Part shown: positions 23,582 through 35,685 of the stretch, piece by piece
Position numbering within the stretch: the stretch's first letter is position 1
How the letters are laid out: every line of letters starts with the position of its first letter
Assembly: GCA_025093555.1 (NCBI GenBank)
Contig: JAIWNF010000003.1
Span: 1,054,001 to 1,118,000 of the forward strand
Source of the DNA: Circinella umbellata
Lineage: Eukaryota; Mucoromycota; Mucoromycetes; Mucorales; Lichtheimiaceae
Reading direction: 5' to 3'
Length of the DNA: 64,000 nt
Notes under the pieces: model-generated
Told to the model about the DNA's origin: nothing
The model's database searches: none
What the model saw: only the letters and a program-made list of their open reading frames with translations
Program-made: the position numbers and the translations under genes

Positions 23582-24580
23582 AATAGACAATACCAAAGCA
23601 AAATGAAGTCATATTTTGTAAGAGGCAGCTGCGGAATATGAATGATAACAAAATATGGAAATATAATATATAATATATGATTGTAAGAGTAAAGAATAAA
23701 TCCTTTTATTTATTATAATAAAGAGAGGGATCTATATAGTTTCCTGGAGTAATACTATATTTTAAACTGGTATTTTTTATTATTTTATAGCGTGTATGAT
23801 ATTTTTGGCCCTTTTTTTTCTGTTACAGTAGCTGCATAATGCTTGGTTTTGAGTTTAAATTTCACCAACTCGAGTTTTAAGGTTAAACAACTCATTCATA
23901 CAATAAAAATACCTAATGGCGCTTTACATAGTTATTGAGACAACTCGTCATTACGTACTTATTATAAAGGTCAATATAAACACTTTTAAAAAATGAAACC
24001 ACGAAGTTTGACAAGCAACATGTATGATACTGTAACGGCATTTTCCAACAGCTGAAACAGCGAGCAACAAAGCAGAACTACTCCGTGCTTGCCGAGATAC
24101 CTGCGGTATTAATCCAATTGTTTTCTTGCCCATGACATATCATCAACGAAGTAGAGCGCTCCAATGGCGACTTGGACGAATTCAAAATAAAGGACTTGAT
24201 ATTATTTGTAGTCTTCCCCTTTGTAACATGTGGGGTTTTTTTCTTGGCAAATGTGCGGACTGTGACGTGCCTTTTGATACCATGATTGTTCTATATATAG
24301 TAGAACAGTTAATGAAATAGTAATTTTAACCCTTACAATGAACAATAATATTTAAAAGAGAGAGAAAGGTAGGGGAATAAAAAAAATATTTTCTCAGTTA
24401 GCCGCAGCATTCCTCTTTACACAGCTCTCTTCTCATTCTGGTTTTTTTTTTTAAAAAGGTGTCAAATTGAAAAACGATGTGCTTCATTATCCGATTTTTT
24501 TCGTAAACACTTGAACGATGACTCTATAAATATAAATAAGAAAATCTTTTCCACTGCTTCTATTGAATTAAAACAAAATA
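23582..24580. other. Intergenic DNA
   Basis: AT-rich with no convincing gene. Two small overlapping frames at 23951-24320 have mixed composition and no family. The end of the region is presumed promoter of the remnant gene starting near 24581. Confidence 0.35.
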
Positions 24581-25711
24581 TGGGTTCAAATGTTTTCAAG
24601 AACAAAACACAATTATCCATTGGTCGAAGTAAGTTAGAAGTAGTTTTATTTCATTTATTTTGGAGATTATAATTATTTTGTGAGGGTTTTTACTTTTTAT
24701 AAGCTAAATACGCGTTTTTCTAAAGTATTAAAATCATACAGGAGTTACAGCTAATTCACAAAAAAAGAAGTTTTCATACGGCGCCCTCTCTGTTGTGGCA
24801 TATTTAGCAGACCCACCACAAAATATCTGATTGATATATTTCAATTGAAAAGCTATTATAGACACACCCTGAACACGCTTAATACCAGGCGCAAATGTCC
24901 TTTTGGGGGATCAAAGGGGAAGGACCACCCTTTGCGACGCAAAACTGCTAAATGGCCCAGAGCAAAGCGAGGAAGGGTTGCTAGTTGCATTTAAAATCAT
25001 TGCAATAATGGGTAGATAATAACTTCGATGACGTTGATTGAAATGATATACTTTTGCGTATGGTTAAGGTACTTGTGAGGCAACAGAAGGTTTATTTTTG
25101 TTGACAATCGATTCCTGTTCGGGTTGTACACTGATACTGTATATTATTTATTAGATGTATTTGAAAACTATTGTAGACAGTCAAGCAATAAAAAATATGG
25201 AAGCTCATTCAGATGTCAATGAAGAAACATCACAACGTGTTGTTGAAATGTATAAAGATGTGATTGTAAGTTAATATTTGTGTAATACATGAAAGGAAAA
25301 CTGATAAATAAATTTATTGTATATATCTAGAACAAATTAACCACTATATCAGAAGACGAAAACTCCTCTACTTTGAAACTCAAACCAACCATCTTAATCT
25401 CTGACACCACTGACAATGAATCAAATCAAGACGCTGCTGATATTGGATCAAATCGAAATAGTAACACAAGGTAAAAAGATAAATTAAACTTTACTATATC
25501 TTTAAGATGATAAACTAATTCAATTCACACAGCAAACGATCTTTACCACAGGAACAAGTAAATAAATAACCCCAATCTGGTCGAATAAACTTAACGAAAA
25601 ATTAGATATTTTCTTTATACCAACAATGATGTTTTTTAACGTAGGATGACTCAAATGTCTTTTTAAAATGACATTTATGTACAAGCCTGCATACAGAGAA
25701 TGATGCTAAGT

Positions 25712-25813
25712 ATTAGTTATGTCAGTAATAATAAGGCATTTATCAATCCCGAGGGGCGAATTTCCCTCGGGCTTTATAACGCCACAATTATTACTGGCAA
25801 GGGGGATAACTAA
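25712..25813. repeat. Fold-back (long imperfect palindrome) element
   Basis: The whole about 100 bp can fold on itself. Outer arms ATTAGTTAT and ATAACTAAT; next CAGTAATAAT and ATTATTACTGG; then GGC and GCC. The centre is a perfect 8-bp GC stem, CCCGAGGG (25748-25755) and CCCTCGGG (25764-25771), with loop GCGAATTT. The GC-rich core stands out in very AT-rich DNA. It could be a tiny MITE, a fold-back element or a structured RNA. Confidence 0.7.
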
Positions 25814-26298
25814 TCTATCTCACCGAAAAAAAAAGCGGGATGATAAGTAACAAAAAGAAAACCAGGAGTAGTAAGTGATTTATTGCCATAATTTTTACTT
25901 AAGAGAAATTTCCGTGCGTGTGATTAGTTATATATATCTTAAACTACCTAATTATTATGTAAATATAAATAGTTTATTTGAAGTTATGCAAAACTACTAA
26001 TAAGTATAAAAAACTATGCTTAACTCTTATCTATTTTAGTGCTGATTTGCATAAGAACCAGCAACTCCAAGTCTCAGTTCAAGTAAAGCAATATAGAATT
26101 TTTATCAAACACGGGAACCTATAATGGAATGTAGTCGTTACTTTATTTAATGCTGAAAACTTGCCCATTTGCTTCATTCATGGAGAAGCTAAATTAAAAT
26201 CAATGACTGATCAACTCAAGAAAGCAGAAAAAAACAGAAATTCATTATGCTAATGCAGTCCAGCGTTTTAATCAACAATGAAGGTCAGGAAGTTTCTA

Positions 26299-26957
26299 CG
26301 GTGAGTATTCGCTAAACCGGGATCCGGTGAGCTTTCTTAAATATTTACCGAGTTTATAATAGTATTATTTTATCTTACATAATATAATATCAGTCTTTTA
26401 TTGGTAACATTATTGACACGGTCTTCCTTTAACGTCATCTCAGCTCTTTCCTTTGTTTTCAGTTGGCTACTTTGTTTCCATAGAAATTGAAAATACACAA
26501 ATCATTCTTGCCGTCAAAAGAAACCCTCTCAACACCTTGTTGATAACAGTGTCTCTTTTTCACCAACTTCACACAGATGCTTTTTCTTCTTTCTTATCTG
26601 GGTATGTATGTATTCTTTTCAACTTTGTCACGTACTTATTTATTACCATTGAGTACCGTATGTAATCATGTTGCTGATACAATTCATTTTTACTCATTTA
26701 TTCAACCGCTAACCATGGTCCATATTTTAAACACACTTTGTTGTACATTCATTATTAATCCTGTCTCTGGTTAACTATCACTATTCGATGAATACTGTAC
26801 ACTAATATCATTTTTTTATCTTATCCGTACAGCTTAGTTACTTTCAGTATATTCTACATATTACTACCAGCTGCGTTTCAATTCGTTAAACCGGTAATTC
26901 GCTAAACCGGTACAAACCCTCACATATATTGAGTACCGGTTTAACAAATACTCACTG
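26299..26957. mobile_element. Non-autonomous TIR element, Tc1/pogo-like, TA target duplication
   Basis: Left end CGGTGAGTATTCGCTAAACC; right end, reverse-complemented, CAGTGAGTATTTGTTAAACC. The about 20-bp terminal inverted repeats differ at three positions. Both ends are flanked by TA (26297-26298 and 26958-26959). CAG/CGG-start termini with TA duplication are typical of the Tc1/mariner/pogo superfamily. Further copies of the terminal word (TTCG-TAAACCGGTA) lie just inside the right end at about 26881-26911. The 659-bp body encodes no transposase (longest frame 70 codons), so mobilisation would need a transposase in trans. Confidence 0.8.
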
Positions 26958-27520
26958 TATATTGTAAACATCCAATGGTCTAGATAAAGCGGATGGTAGA
27001 AAAGTAGGGCCAGATCATATCAAATCAATGTTTGGTGGGTTATCTATGTTGGCCGAGAATAGAAATACTCACAAACTTGGATCATTTGAAGCCATGTCAC
27101 ATGCCCATGTTCATGCAATTCGTGCCATGGTAAAGTTTTTAATTCAATAGCGACGAGCTTACAAAATCAAAAAACAAAGAACTAATATATAATATGGTAA
27201 ACAAAATATTATCTCAGGCAAAAAAAATTGTCACTGGGTTTTATATACACCAAACGAATCAACCTATCTATTTTTTAAAAAAAAGCAGACCGAATTCTAC
27301 CATTCATTATTTCTTTATGGATTATATCGTGAGTATTAGTTAATTCTTTTTTTTTTCTCTTTTTTGAAATACTCATATTTTATTTTCATTAGGACGGTCT
27401 TAAATCTACATCAAATGCATTGACTACTTTATCTGATTCTCATGATAAACAGTCCAAAAAATATCGACACAAGAAAGAAAAAGCAACTGGATTGGATCAA
27501 ATTGTATGTCCTTCTATTAT

Positions 27521-28619
27521 CAAAGGGAATGACTACGTCGGGAGCGCCAAAAAAGTTATGGTTAGACGAGGGGTGTGCCAATTCTGAGCCGGCACTTTAG
27601 TAACATAGCGCGCCCTTCGTCTATATGCTTGCTCTTGTTCAAGTTTGCTATATGACACATGTCTTATTTAAACTAAATTTTCCTCTACTTTGAATAAAAG
27701 AGTTATGAATATTTTATGATATTAAAAATATCAAACGGTGTACGTATTTAATTATTCTTGAAGAAGTTCCAGAAGAAAAGAATAAGAAGAGTAATGGTAA
27801 AATCCGTTAATAATAGAATTTGTAATATATCTTGGATAGTGATTATATAATAAAGAAATCGAATTGATACAATAAATCTTGTTTTTTTACATTGATACGT
27901 ATTTTATAACGTTTCTATTTTATGATTTATGTGAGGCTGTGTAGTTATTTTACTTGAATGATCCGTATAAAATGATTAGACCAAAACAATAAATGGCAAA
28001 TGGATAAACCAATTTGTTCAGAGTGGTTGGGTTGGTGAAAATTGACAATTTTCTTCAGTACGTACTGATTTGATTCAAATAAGTTTGCACATATTGTTAA
28101 ATTTGGGAGTTTATAATTGTTGGCAATACAATTGGGTTAACCGAAATATTAGAGTTAAAAGTTGTCGATCTAATTTTCACTCAAAAGGAAGAAGAGACTA
28201 AGACTTATAATTTTATGCGAGAAAGTTAAGAAATGGTGAAGCTTATTTTGAACTTATTTGATGCCAAACCACAAAAGAGGAAATTTCACTTAGAAATATG
28301 AGTTGGATTAATTATACAAAAAGTGGATATAAAAGTATTCTACGTATTATGAAAAAAAAAATGAAGATAAAAAGCTAAACTAAAATTCTTTGATCAATGC
28401 GATTCTATTTATACTATTTACTATAATGTTTAATAATATCTAATAATTAAAAAAACTATTTAATACTTGATTATTTAATGATCAATGTTTCTGGTTAATT
28501 ATTAAAAATATTTAATAATCAATAATGTTTCTTTATCATTAGCGTCCACCAATGAAATTTAATCTTAGCTTCGGCATATTATGTTTATTACTATTACGGA
28601 CGTAACATATCCTCCGTCT
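27521..28619. other. AT-rich intergenic DNA
   Basis: A short GC-richer patch at 27540-27630 is followed by very AT-rich DNA. TTTAATAATC-type repeats occur at 28430-28540. No coding or RNA gene was recognised. Confidence 0.4.
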
Positions 28620-29168
28620 TCAAATTTGCACGTCTTGTGCAGCTAAAGAACGGGGCAATCCATAAATGAGTATTGAATTGGAATCAGTACTGATAAATGC
28701 ATGTAATGGGCTACCCGAGGTAATATACGTGTCATGGATATGACGCTTGATATAAGTGCGAACGGTCTCTTGCCTTTCCAATTCAGAATCGAATGTCAGT
28801 AAGACGGGGTACAACCGTGGTCCAATTTGTTTTGCTAGGTGTCATTGTACTGTGTTATGACTTCTGTTGATTATTTCTTTTTTAATATTGTAAGATACGG
28901 ATTGTTGAACAAGATCATAATATAACCCAATTTCGTTTTTTGATGTCTTTTTTTTCGGATACGTAAAGAGGAGGGGGAAGTCTCGAACAATAATTGTTCC
29001 ATTTTCAATTCGTATGATTTGCGGAACTTTCTTTTCTGTGTCTTTTCTGTTGCATTCATCAGGCGAATTGTTAATAGGCCTTTTTGTCGAGGTTGCAGAG
29101 AAGAGTGTAGGCGATTGAAGTGTAATGCTGTCAGTTTCTTCAATATGACAATTATATTTATTGTACAT
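28620..29168 (-). pseudogene. ORFan remnant with in-frame stop
   Basis: One reading frame runs from ATG at 29168 to 28620, interrupted by a single TGA at about 28842-28844. The frame continues on both sides with protein-like composition (VPQIIRIENGTIIVRDFPLL before; ELERQETVRTYIKRHIHDTY and SILIYGLPRSLAAQDVQI after). The last motif weakly recalls an RRM beta-strand, which is inference. No family is recognised. It could be the remnant of a retroelement gag-like gene or of a lineage-specific gene. Translation through the stop is unlikely without other evidence. Confidence 0.4.
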
Positions 29169-30508
29169 ATACTAATAATAGGTATTGTATACTGTCTATA
29201 GTAAATATAAGCCTACTATTACGGAATCCATGGACCAGCAGGATTCTCCAACATAAGTTCATTCTAACAAAAAAAAATAACAATTGAGGACTATGCCGTT
29301 ATCTTTCATACAAAGCGTTCTTGTTCTTGACTCATTTAACAAGATTACAACAATATGTCATATGAGAATGCAATAGAATTCTTGTTTAAGAATCAAAATC
29401 TTGGCTTCAGAGTCTACTGTCAGCCACTTATATAGTATACATAAAATAATCATCTGGATGATTTACTCTTATTAATTATAACGCATTGCTAGACTTAAGG
29501 GTTATTTATGATATTTCCTGAATGAATTTTTAGTAAAAAGTTTGCATTGAAACATTTAATTTGTCAAGCTGGAATCTAGGTATCACTAACACCTAAAAGA
29601 AATGTAGCATGTGTTTTTTATTCTGATAACTTAACATTTTTTCTATACGTACTTAATATTGTTAACATAATTGTTATTATTCAAGAAAAAGAAATGTAAT
29701 CAATACTGGTTCTTAACAATTCTTTTTCAGAAAGCAGCAATAATGAGTTAACATTTGATTTTTTATTAGCTGCTTCGTATTTACCCTTGTAACTTACTAG
29801 AAAATTTGTCAAATATATACCGGTATAAGGAGACGCAGTGAAACCGTCACCTCCATATTAATAGGCGAATGAATTTGTCTTAAATTTCTCTCAATTGATC
29901 AATTAGACAAAGAAAAGATTAACTGCTCTATTAAGTTCATTATTCTCTTTATTCATAATAGTCTTTTATATAAAAATAAGAATAAAAAACCTTTGTGTAG
30001 ATTCCATCATTATCAAAGAAAAAATTTTTTTTTTGGTCGAGTCTAATGAATATTATTATCTCACAATGACATATATACATATATGCTTATGTAACTTTAT
30101 GATGGTGAAATAAAAGTTCATCTATGTACCAATGTATAAATAACATACGTGATAAATACGAACACTTTGGATGCCTTTACATTGACTTGGAAAAAAGATC
30201 AAAATATTCATGTTAATCTTTAGTTATCACCAAAAGAGCATTAGTGTAACTTGAAAACAAAAAAGGAAAAAGAAGTGATCCGTACTTACCACAGAATGGG
30301 ATGAAGTTGTATAAACGTGGCCACTATATTTTGAGGAAATCAACCGGCACTTTGTTCGGGGTGATAGAAGAGTTTAAAATGCAAGTGCAACGGAGTTAAA
30401 TAAATTTACATTCTTTTCCTTTTTTCTTCACTTTGAACCTTTTTTTTTTTTTTTTTTAACTTTCTGCAGTGCAACATAACAAAGTGGGGTGAGAAAAATA
30501 ATTAGCAA
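29169..30508. other. Intergenic, arrestin promoter side
   Basis: AT-rich with no supported ORF. A CT/T-rich tract at about 30415-30465 lies just upstream of the arrestin ATG and is probably its promoter or 5' UTR. Confidence 0.45.
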
Positions 30509-31921
30509 ATGCCAGTGTCAGTTCCGTTTTTGACAGGAAATAAGCAACTGTCTATTGATCTTGCAGAACCTATTGTATACCTCCGTGGTCCTCCAAATAA
30601 CCCGGCTACTCATGTTTTGAGGGGTGAGGTCGTCCTCGTCTTGTCAAAACCCATTTCAGCATCTTCGATCGTTGTCAAGATCGTTGGTAAATCGCATACA
30701 CTTTGGCCTGAAGGTAATTCTTAGAAGAGTGAAGTAGTTTTCTTTTTTCTTCTTTTTTTTTCTGTTACTTTTTTTTCGTCATTAGTAGTTAAAAAATATT
30801 TTATAATTTAAAACCAACAAACTATAGGTATTGGAGCACGCGGAACAAAAATGTTTCACGAAAAAACGATCCACGAACAAAATATCATTCTAGACTCTTG
30901 GGATGGACATGAAGATAAAGCTCTACCTGCTGGTTTACATCGATATCCATTCGAATTTTTATTACCAAATAAATTGGTTGAAACAATAGAAGATGATCTG
31001 GCTAAAACGTTCTATTTTGCTTCCGTAACAGTCCATCGACCCGGTCTGAGCGTTCCCAATTTGAAGTGTCGGCGTGATATTTTATTATTGCGGACAATGT
31101 CAACATACGATGGCGCACTTTCGTCACACAATTTACCATCTTCGTCTATTAATGTCGACCGACAACTCAGTTGCTGCGAAGCCCACGTGTGCGTAGAAAC
31201 CGCTATCGTTTCATCCGGTACCCAGTTTCCTATTTCACTGACTCTTACACCATACACCAAAGCTGATGTTACATTAGAGTCATTCAATGTGATACTCACT
31301 GAACAACGTATATATCGACTTCCTGAATATAACGCTCGACGAGCTGAGATGTTTGACTTTAAACTCAAGCTCAGCTCAGTGTCGAACATAAATGATCTTG
31401 GTGTCCGAGATCTTGTTAAAGAAGTACCTCTTGATCAATTAAAACGAGTATTAATGACTAAGAATGCTCATATATCGTTACCATTTGCGTATCGATTTGT
31501 ATTGAAGGTGCCGAATTGTGTGGACGATTTAAATCACACGACTCATTATAACGAAATCGAGCTAAAACATTATCTCAAGATCACAATTGAATTGACGATC
31601 CCGGATCAAATCGAAAGAGAGGTTATCAATCTCGAATTACCTATTACAATATTGGATTGTCGGCTTAAGGAAGATTATGCGCTACTCCCAACCTATGAAG
31701 AAGCTCTTACAGGTGAACCTGCAAATGACGGTGATTCAACGACTTCAGTATTTTTTGCTTGTCCATGTTACTTGGATTACAAAAAGAAACGTCGTCGTAA
31801 CCGACAACAATGGATAAAGGTGCATCAGGAGGGATTACAACAACATCAACAGAGTGATAGTAATGGCAACACTAGTGATAGCGATAACACCCCACCCCCA
31901 CCACCTTACCATGAAAAGTAA
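30509..31921 (+). CDS. Alpha-arrestin (ART-type ubiquitin-ligase adaptor)
   Basis: Predicted to link plasma-membrane or endosomal cargo to a Rsp5/NEDD4-type ubiquitin ligase for endocytosis. Two exons (30509-30713, 30828-31921; phase 1 join at E|G) give 432 residues. The N-terminal arrestin fold covers about 1-160 (VLRGEVVLVLSKPI, then LPAGLHRYPFEFLLP). The C-terminal arrestin fold covers about 185-385 (VCVETAIVSSGTQFPISLTL, then LDCRLKEDYALLPTYEEAL). The tail is Lys/Arg-rich, then Gln/Ser-rich, and ends in PPPPPYHEK. LPTY and the terminal PPPY are candidate PY motifs for WW domains. A CysProCys cluster (FFACPCYLDYKKKRRR) before the basic stretch could be a membrane-contact or lipidation site, which is inference. 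Convergent with the aminotransferase gene. Confidence 0.9.
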
Positions 31922-32156
31922 AATTAACATTCCTTTCTATTCTTCTATTATTTTCTTTTTGTAATTTATCATCCACTTTTCCTATTTTAGAAAGCTATAC
32001 CACTTTAATGCATTTTTCCTTTCTCTAATTTTATAATATTTTTTTCTTGATATGTAATAATATATAATAATTAATAATAATCTCATAGCAACAATAATAG
32101 CTATTAATCACTGTATTTAAACTACTACTATTGACAACTATTTATAAAAACTATTA

Positions 32157-33731
32157 TTATTCATCTAATTCTTTCAAAATTTGTTCGATCTCCTTTGCAA
32201 AATATTCAAAGTCGTTTAGATCGTTATACACTTGAGCACTCAAGCGTATAAACCATTTATCATTATGTTTATAAGGAGAACAAATTGTGTTATGTTCATA
32301 GATGCATTTGTCAATGAGAGTGTTGATGATTTTTGCGTCTGATAAATTACGCTTGTTCTCAAATGGTAAACGGATATTAGTCATGGCCACAGTAAGTGTT
32401 TTGTCACAATTTTCTAACACTTCGGTACCCAAAGTATCAGCTACCAACTTCCCTCCTTGACGTGCAAGATCATTACAATACTTTTGAATTATCTCTTCTC
32501 CACCCAATGATTTTCTAAAGTCAAGAGCTATTAAATAAAATAAAAATTGAGGCGAGTTTATAAGAAACAATTTCTTATGCTCTTTTTTTTTTTTTGCATA
32601 AAATTCAAAAAGTTTTTTTTTACCAGCATTAATGCATAGAAAAGAACTAAAATTAACAGTGCCTGGCCACGCAAATTCTGCTTCAAAAGTTGCTGCTGCA
32701 TTTTGAGTCTTTTCACCTTGATATGCGTAATTGATTACACTAGGATGAATCAGTCCCTGGTTTCTTTTAGGGACATAAAGAAAGGCACTTCCTCGTGGAC
32801 AAAATGCCCATTTGTGCAAATTGGAAACGAAAAAATCTGGATCTGCCTCTTTTAAGTTCAATGGAATTTGACCTATTTGATTTTTGATAAGAATAAATAA
32901 TCAAACCCATTCACATTAATCTCTTTTTATCTTGAATTCCTCTTTTCTTTATCTTATCTAACACATATGATGCACGAATCAATAAATAAGAAATTGTATA
33001 TACCAATAGCATGTGCACCATCTACAAGGGAAAGAATATTATATTCTCTTACTAGTTTGATCATGGCTTCAAATGGAAAGCGTACGCCTGGAACGGAACT
33101 AATTGCATCAAAAACTGCAATACGAACAGGAACATCTGGATCCTTGGCTAGCTCACGTTCAATGGTCTGTCTAGTAAGATCAAGAATTTCTTGATCTAAC
33201 ATTGGATATTTTAATTCGACTGTTACCAACCTCGACTGATGTGCATCTTGTAAAAAGACCATAGTACGTTCAACTGCATTATAAGCGGTACTAAACTATT
33301 AATAGTACAAAAAAGAGTTGGTACGCCCAGTTACATACAAAAATTTTTAAGCTCATGGCGTGGGAAAATTGATTACTTAAAAGAGGAAGGGAGAAAAGAA
33401 GACTTACGCAAAGTACTTTGTCGCCAGGTTTTAAAAACCCACTTCGAAGTACTGAATTAATGCCGTAAGACGCATTAACAACAAATGCCACTTCTTGTGA
33501 ATTGCATTGTACAAGTTCAGCTAAACTATCGCGATTCTTTTCGAGATCTTTGAAAACCTCCCGTTTCAAAAAACGATCAGGGTGTTTTTCTGACTCCTCT
33601 TGATAATGGCGATATGTAGTATAAATGGATTGAGGACATGCGCCAAAACTACCGTGATTTAAAGGAACATAGCCATCTTCTAAATAGAATTCAGGACGCA
33701 ATACACGGCCAAATGAGGTACTTTTTGTCAT
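32157..33731 (-). CDS. PLP-dependent class V aminotransferase-fold enzyme, Egt2-like
   Basis: Four exons (33731-33408, 33295-33004, 32872-32624, 32527-32157) join in frame to 411 residues, a usual length for this family. Start: ATG at 33731 followed by the family-typical opening (YVPLNHGSFGACP). Cofactor motifs: VNASYGINSVLRS (phosphate-binding region), SLVDGAHAIG (Asp contacting the PLP ring nitrogen) and NLHKWAFCPRGSAFLYV near 225, whose Lys forms the Schiff base. Relatives include isopenicillin-N-epimerase-like proteins, cysteine lyases and fungal hercynylcysteine sulfoxide lyase (Egt2, ergothioneine synthesis). The fold call is firm. The Egt2 assignment is only a candidate, as the other ergothioneine gene is not in the window. 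Convergent with the arrestin gene, 235 bp apart. Confidence 0.88.
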
Positions 33732-34037
33732 ATTGAAAGATTATAAAAATCAAAGGAAGAGTATGTACGTGAAGAAGAAGAACAAAAAAAAAGAGCAAAA
33801 CAAAATCTAGCTATCGAAGTTACGCCATCATCTATTTATTAAATCATAACAGGAAATATGCTCGTGAGTCACACGACAAGGAAGGATGCGAAAATAAGAG
33901 AAAAGACCCAAAGATAAGGTTTTAATATAGTAAATAAACAAATAAATAAGCAAGACAGATATACATTTTTTTAAGAAAAATCTAAATAAGTTGACGGAGA
34001 GGATTGTATATTAAAAATGGTATATATAATCTATAAT

Positions 34038-35685
34038 TTATGAAGATGTATCGCTTTGTGGTGATTTGGGTGGTTCATTAAGTTGCATGGATGAAGATAT
34101 GGATGGTATCGGTTCAGGTGCTCCAGCAGATGGAAGGCTTGATACGGTTGATGTAGAAGTAGTTGGCTTTGGCTGTGGTTGGGCAGTAGGAGCGTGATAA
34201 AGTGGATTACTTCCTGGTAAAACAAATCCACCAGGTCCAACAGGTGGATAGGGTGCTTGATGAGGCCCTAAATATGGGCTATGACTGGGTGTTGGTCTGT
34301 AATGCTGTCGAGCCATTTCATCATAAGGCTGTGGTGCGGGATAATGCTGATAGAACTGGTATAGATTTTGGTCGAGATATATATTGGAGAATCCGCCTGG
34401 TCCAAGAGCAGGGTTGGGTGATGGAGGTGGATAAAATCCACCAACACCAAAGCTACTATTTGAAACGTTTGATGTTGAACGCAAGTGTTGGTGATGAGAA
34501 GTCGGACTTGGTTCATCGGGTTTATGATTCATTTCTTCCGCCGGCTTCTTTTCAATAGGTGAGGTTATAGGAATAGAATAAAAGGATGAATTATCATCAT
34601 CTTCTGGTTTTTCTTCTTCGTCGTTATTGTTTGTGGGTTCAGTTTCCTCCTCTACTCTAATTTCATCTTCCCCATCCTTAAGCTGTACATTTTGTTCATC
34701 AAAAGCAGGTGGAGGTGGTAATTTTTTGACAAGTGGATTATGGCCATGCTGTGAAGTGAGCGTACGTCTCAACTTGGCGCCATCTGGCTTCCAATAATCT
34801 ACAGCTCGTTTTGCATCCTTGACAACAGTAGCAGTACGGTCGGCACCTGATAAGATAGTTGTAAAACGGAGTTAAGTTAATATCATGTACACCTTCATCA
34901 TCTATTCATCAAAAACGACTTTCGTAAACTTAGATATCAAAACATACCACGATATTTTGGACGGGTTTCACCAGGTTCTATAGGTGTGACATCCAATTCA
35001 TCAACAACATACTTGGCGAACGTAGCAATAGTGTCCATTTTACTTGCCATCTCATTAATGCCGTTAAGCAAAATATACATTGATTCACGCATGGCAATAC
35101 GCTGATAATTGCTCATATCCATTTCTGCGGGCAACAGTTTTTCTTCTACTTTAGCCAGCTGTTCCTTCAATTGCATATATTTCTCAACTCCACCTGGATG
35201 CTCTTGTTCGTATCGTTCAATGGTTTCTTCTAGTTTAATCTTCTTTTCTCGACCTGTACGTAAGGTGGCTTCTTTTTCAGCTATCGATTCCATTGTTTCG
35301 CAATATTGTTCATAGTTGCTAGAAAATTCGGTCATTATACTAGAGCACATGATCAATAATTCGCCTATTTTGCTTGTCACGTCCTATGTATAGTTATTTT
35401 TTGTTGTTTGTTACTAGGTTGAATTTTTGCTTTGACTCTCCCTGTACTGTATTTACAAATTTTGTTTAACACACTCCTCTCTACCCGTATTATTACCGTC
35501 AAGTCATCACCTAGTGGTTGACCAAACATCTTCAAATGATTCGCAGAAACTCTGCGATGATCTGACAGTTTTGCCCATTGGTTGGCTGATTGTTTTTCTT
35601 CCTCCAAATACATCAATAAAAATTTGTCAGGATCAACATTTTGGTATTTACTCGTCTTTGAGTGAAATGGATTAAAAGAAAACAT
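34038..35685 (-). CDS. Eisosome protein, Pil1/Lsp1 family
   Basis: BAR-domain protein predicted to assemble on the inner plasma membrane and bind PI(4,5)P2, shaping furrow-like eisosomes. Three exons (35685-35497, 35383-34948, 34846-34038) join in frame to 477 residues. Family signatures: an N-terminal aromatic/basic opening (MFSFNPFHSKTSKYQNV), KIGELLIMCSSIMTEF, the coiled-coil core with EKKIKLEETIERYEQEHPGG, and the closing YVVDELDVTPIEPGETRP. The last block closely resembles the VTPGETRP region of yeast Pil1. Residues about 270-477 are a divergent Pro/Tyr/Ser-rich disordered tail (GLGPGGF-like blocks), longer than in yeast Pil1 (339 residues). Confidence 0.9.

Larger units (their letters stand above)
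24581..27520 (+). pseudogene. Decayed multi-exon gene of unknown family, interrupted by a TIR element
   Basis: Exon-like pieces with proper splice signals occur in order: 24581-24630 (MGSNVFKNKTQLSIGR, then GTAAGT); 25155-25265 (EETSQRVVEMYKDVI, then GTAAGT); 25331-25470 (ISDTTDNESNQDAAD); 25533-25557; about 26046-26250 (VTLFNAENLPICFIHGEAK and TDQLKKAEK); about 26990-27130 (DGRKVGPDHIKSMFGG and AMSHAHVHAIRAM); 27394-27505 (KKYRHKKEKATGLDQI). Composition and charge pattern look like a real helical protein, but frames do not join between 25557 and 26990, stops intervene, and a TA-flanked element sits at 26299-26957. A fold-back repeat also lies inside. I do not recognise the family; the Lys/Glu helical part weakly suggests a coiled-coil or BAR-like protein, which is inference. 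Confidence 0.45.

Noticed and set aside
25748..25771. Bacterial-type rho-independent terminator
   Set aside because: The stem-loop shape is similar, but there is no T-run directly after it, the locus is a spliced eukaryotic region, and the hairpin is part of a longer palindrome.
31012..31389. 125-codon ORF antisense to the arrestin gene
   Set aside because: It is the complement of a well-supported exon with arrestin motifs; no independent evidence.
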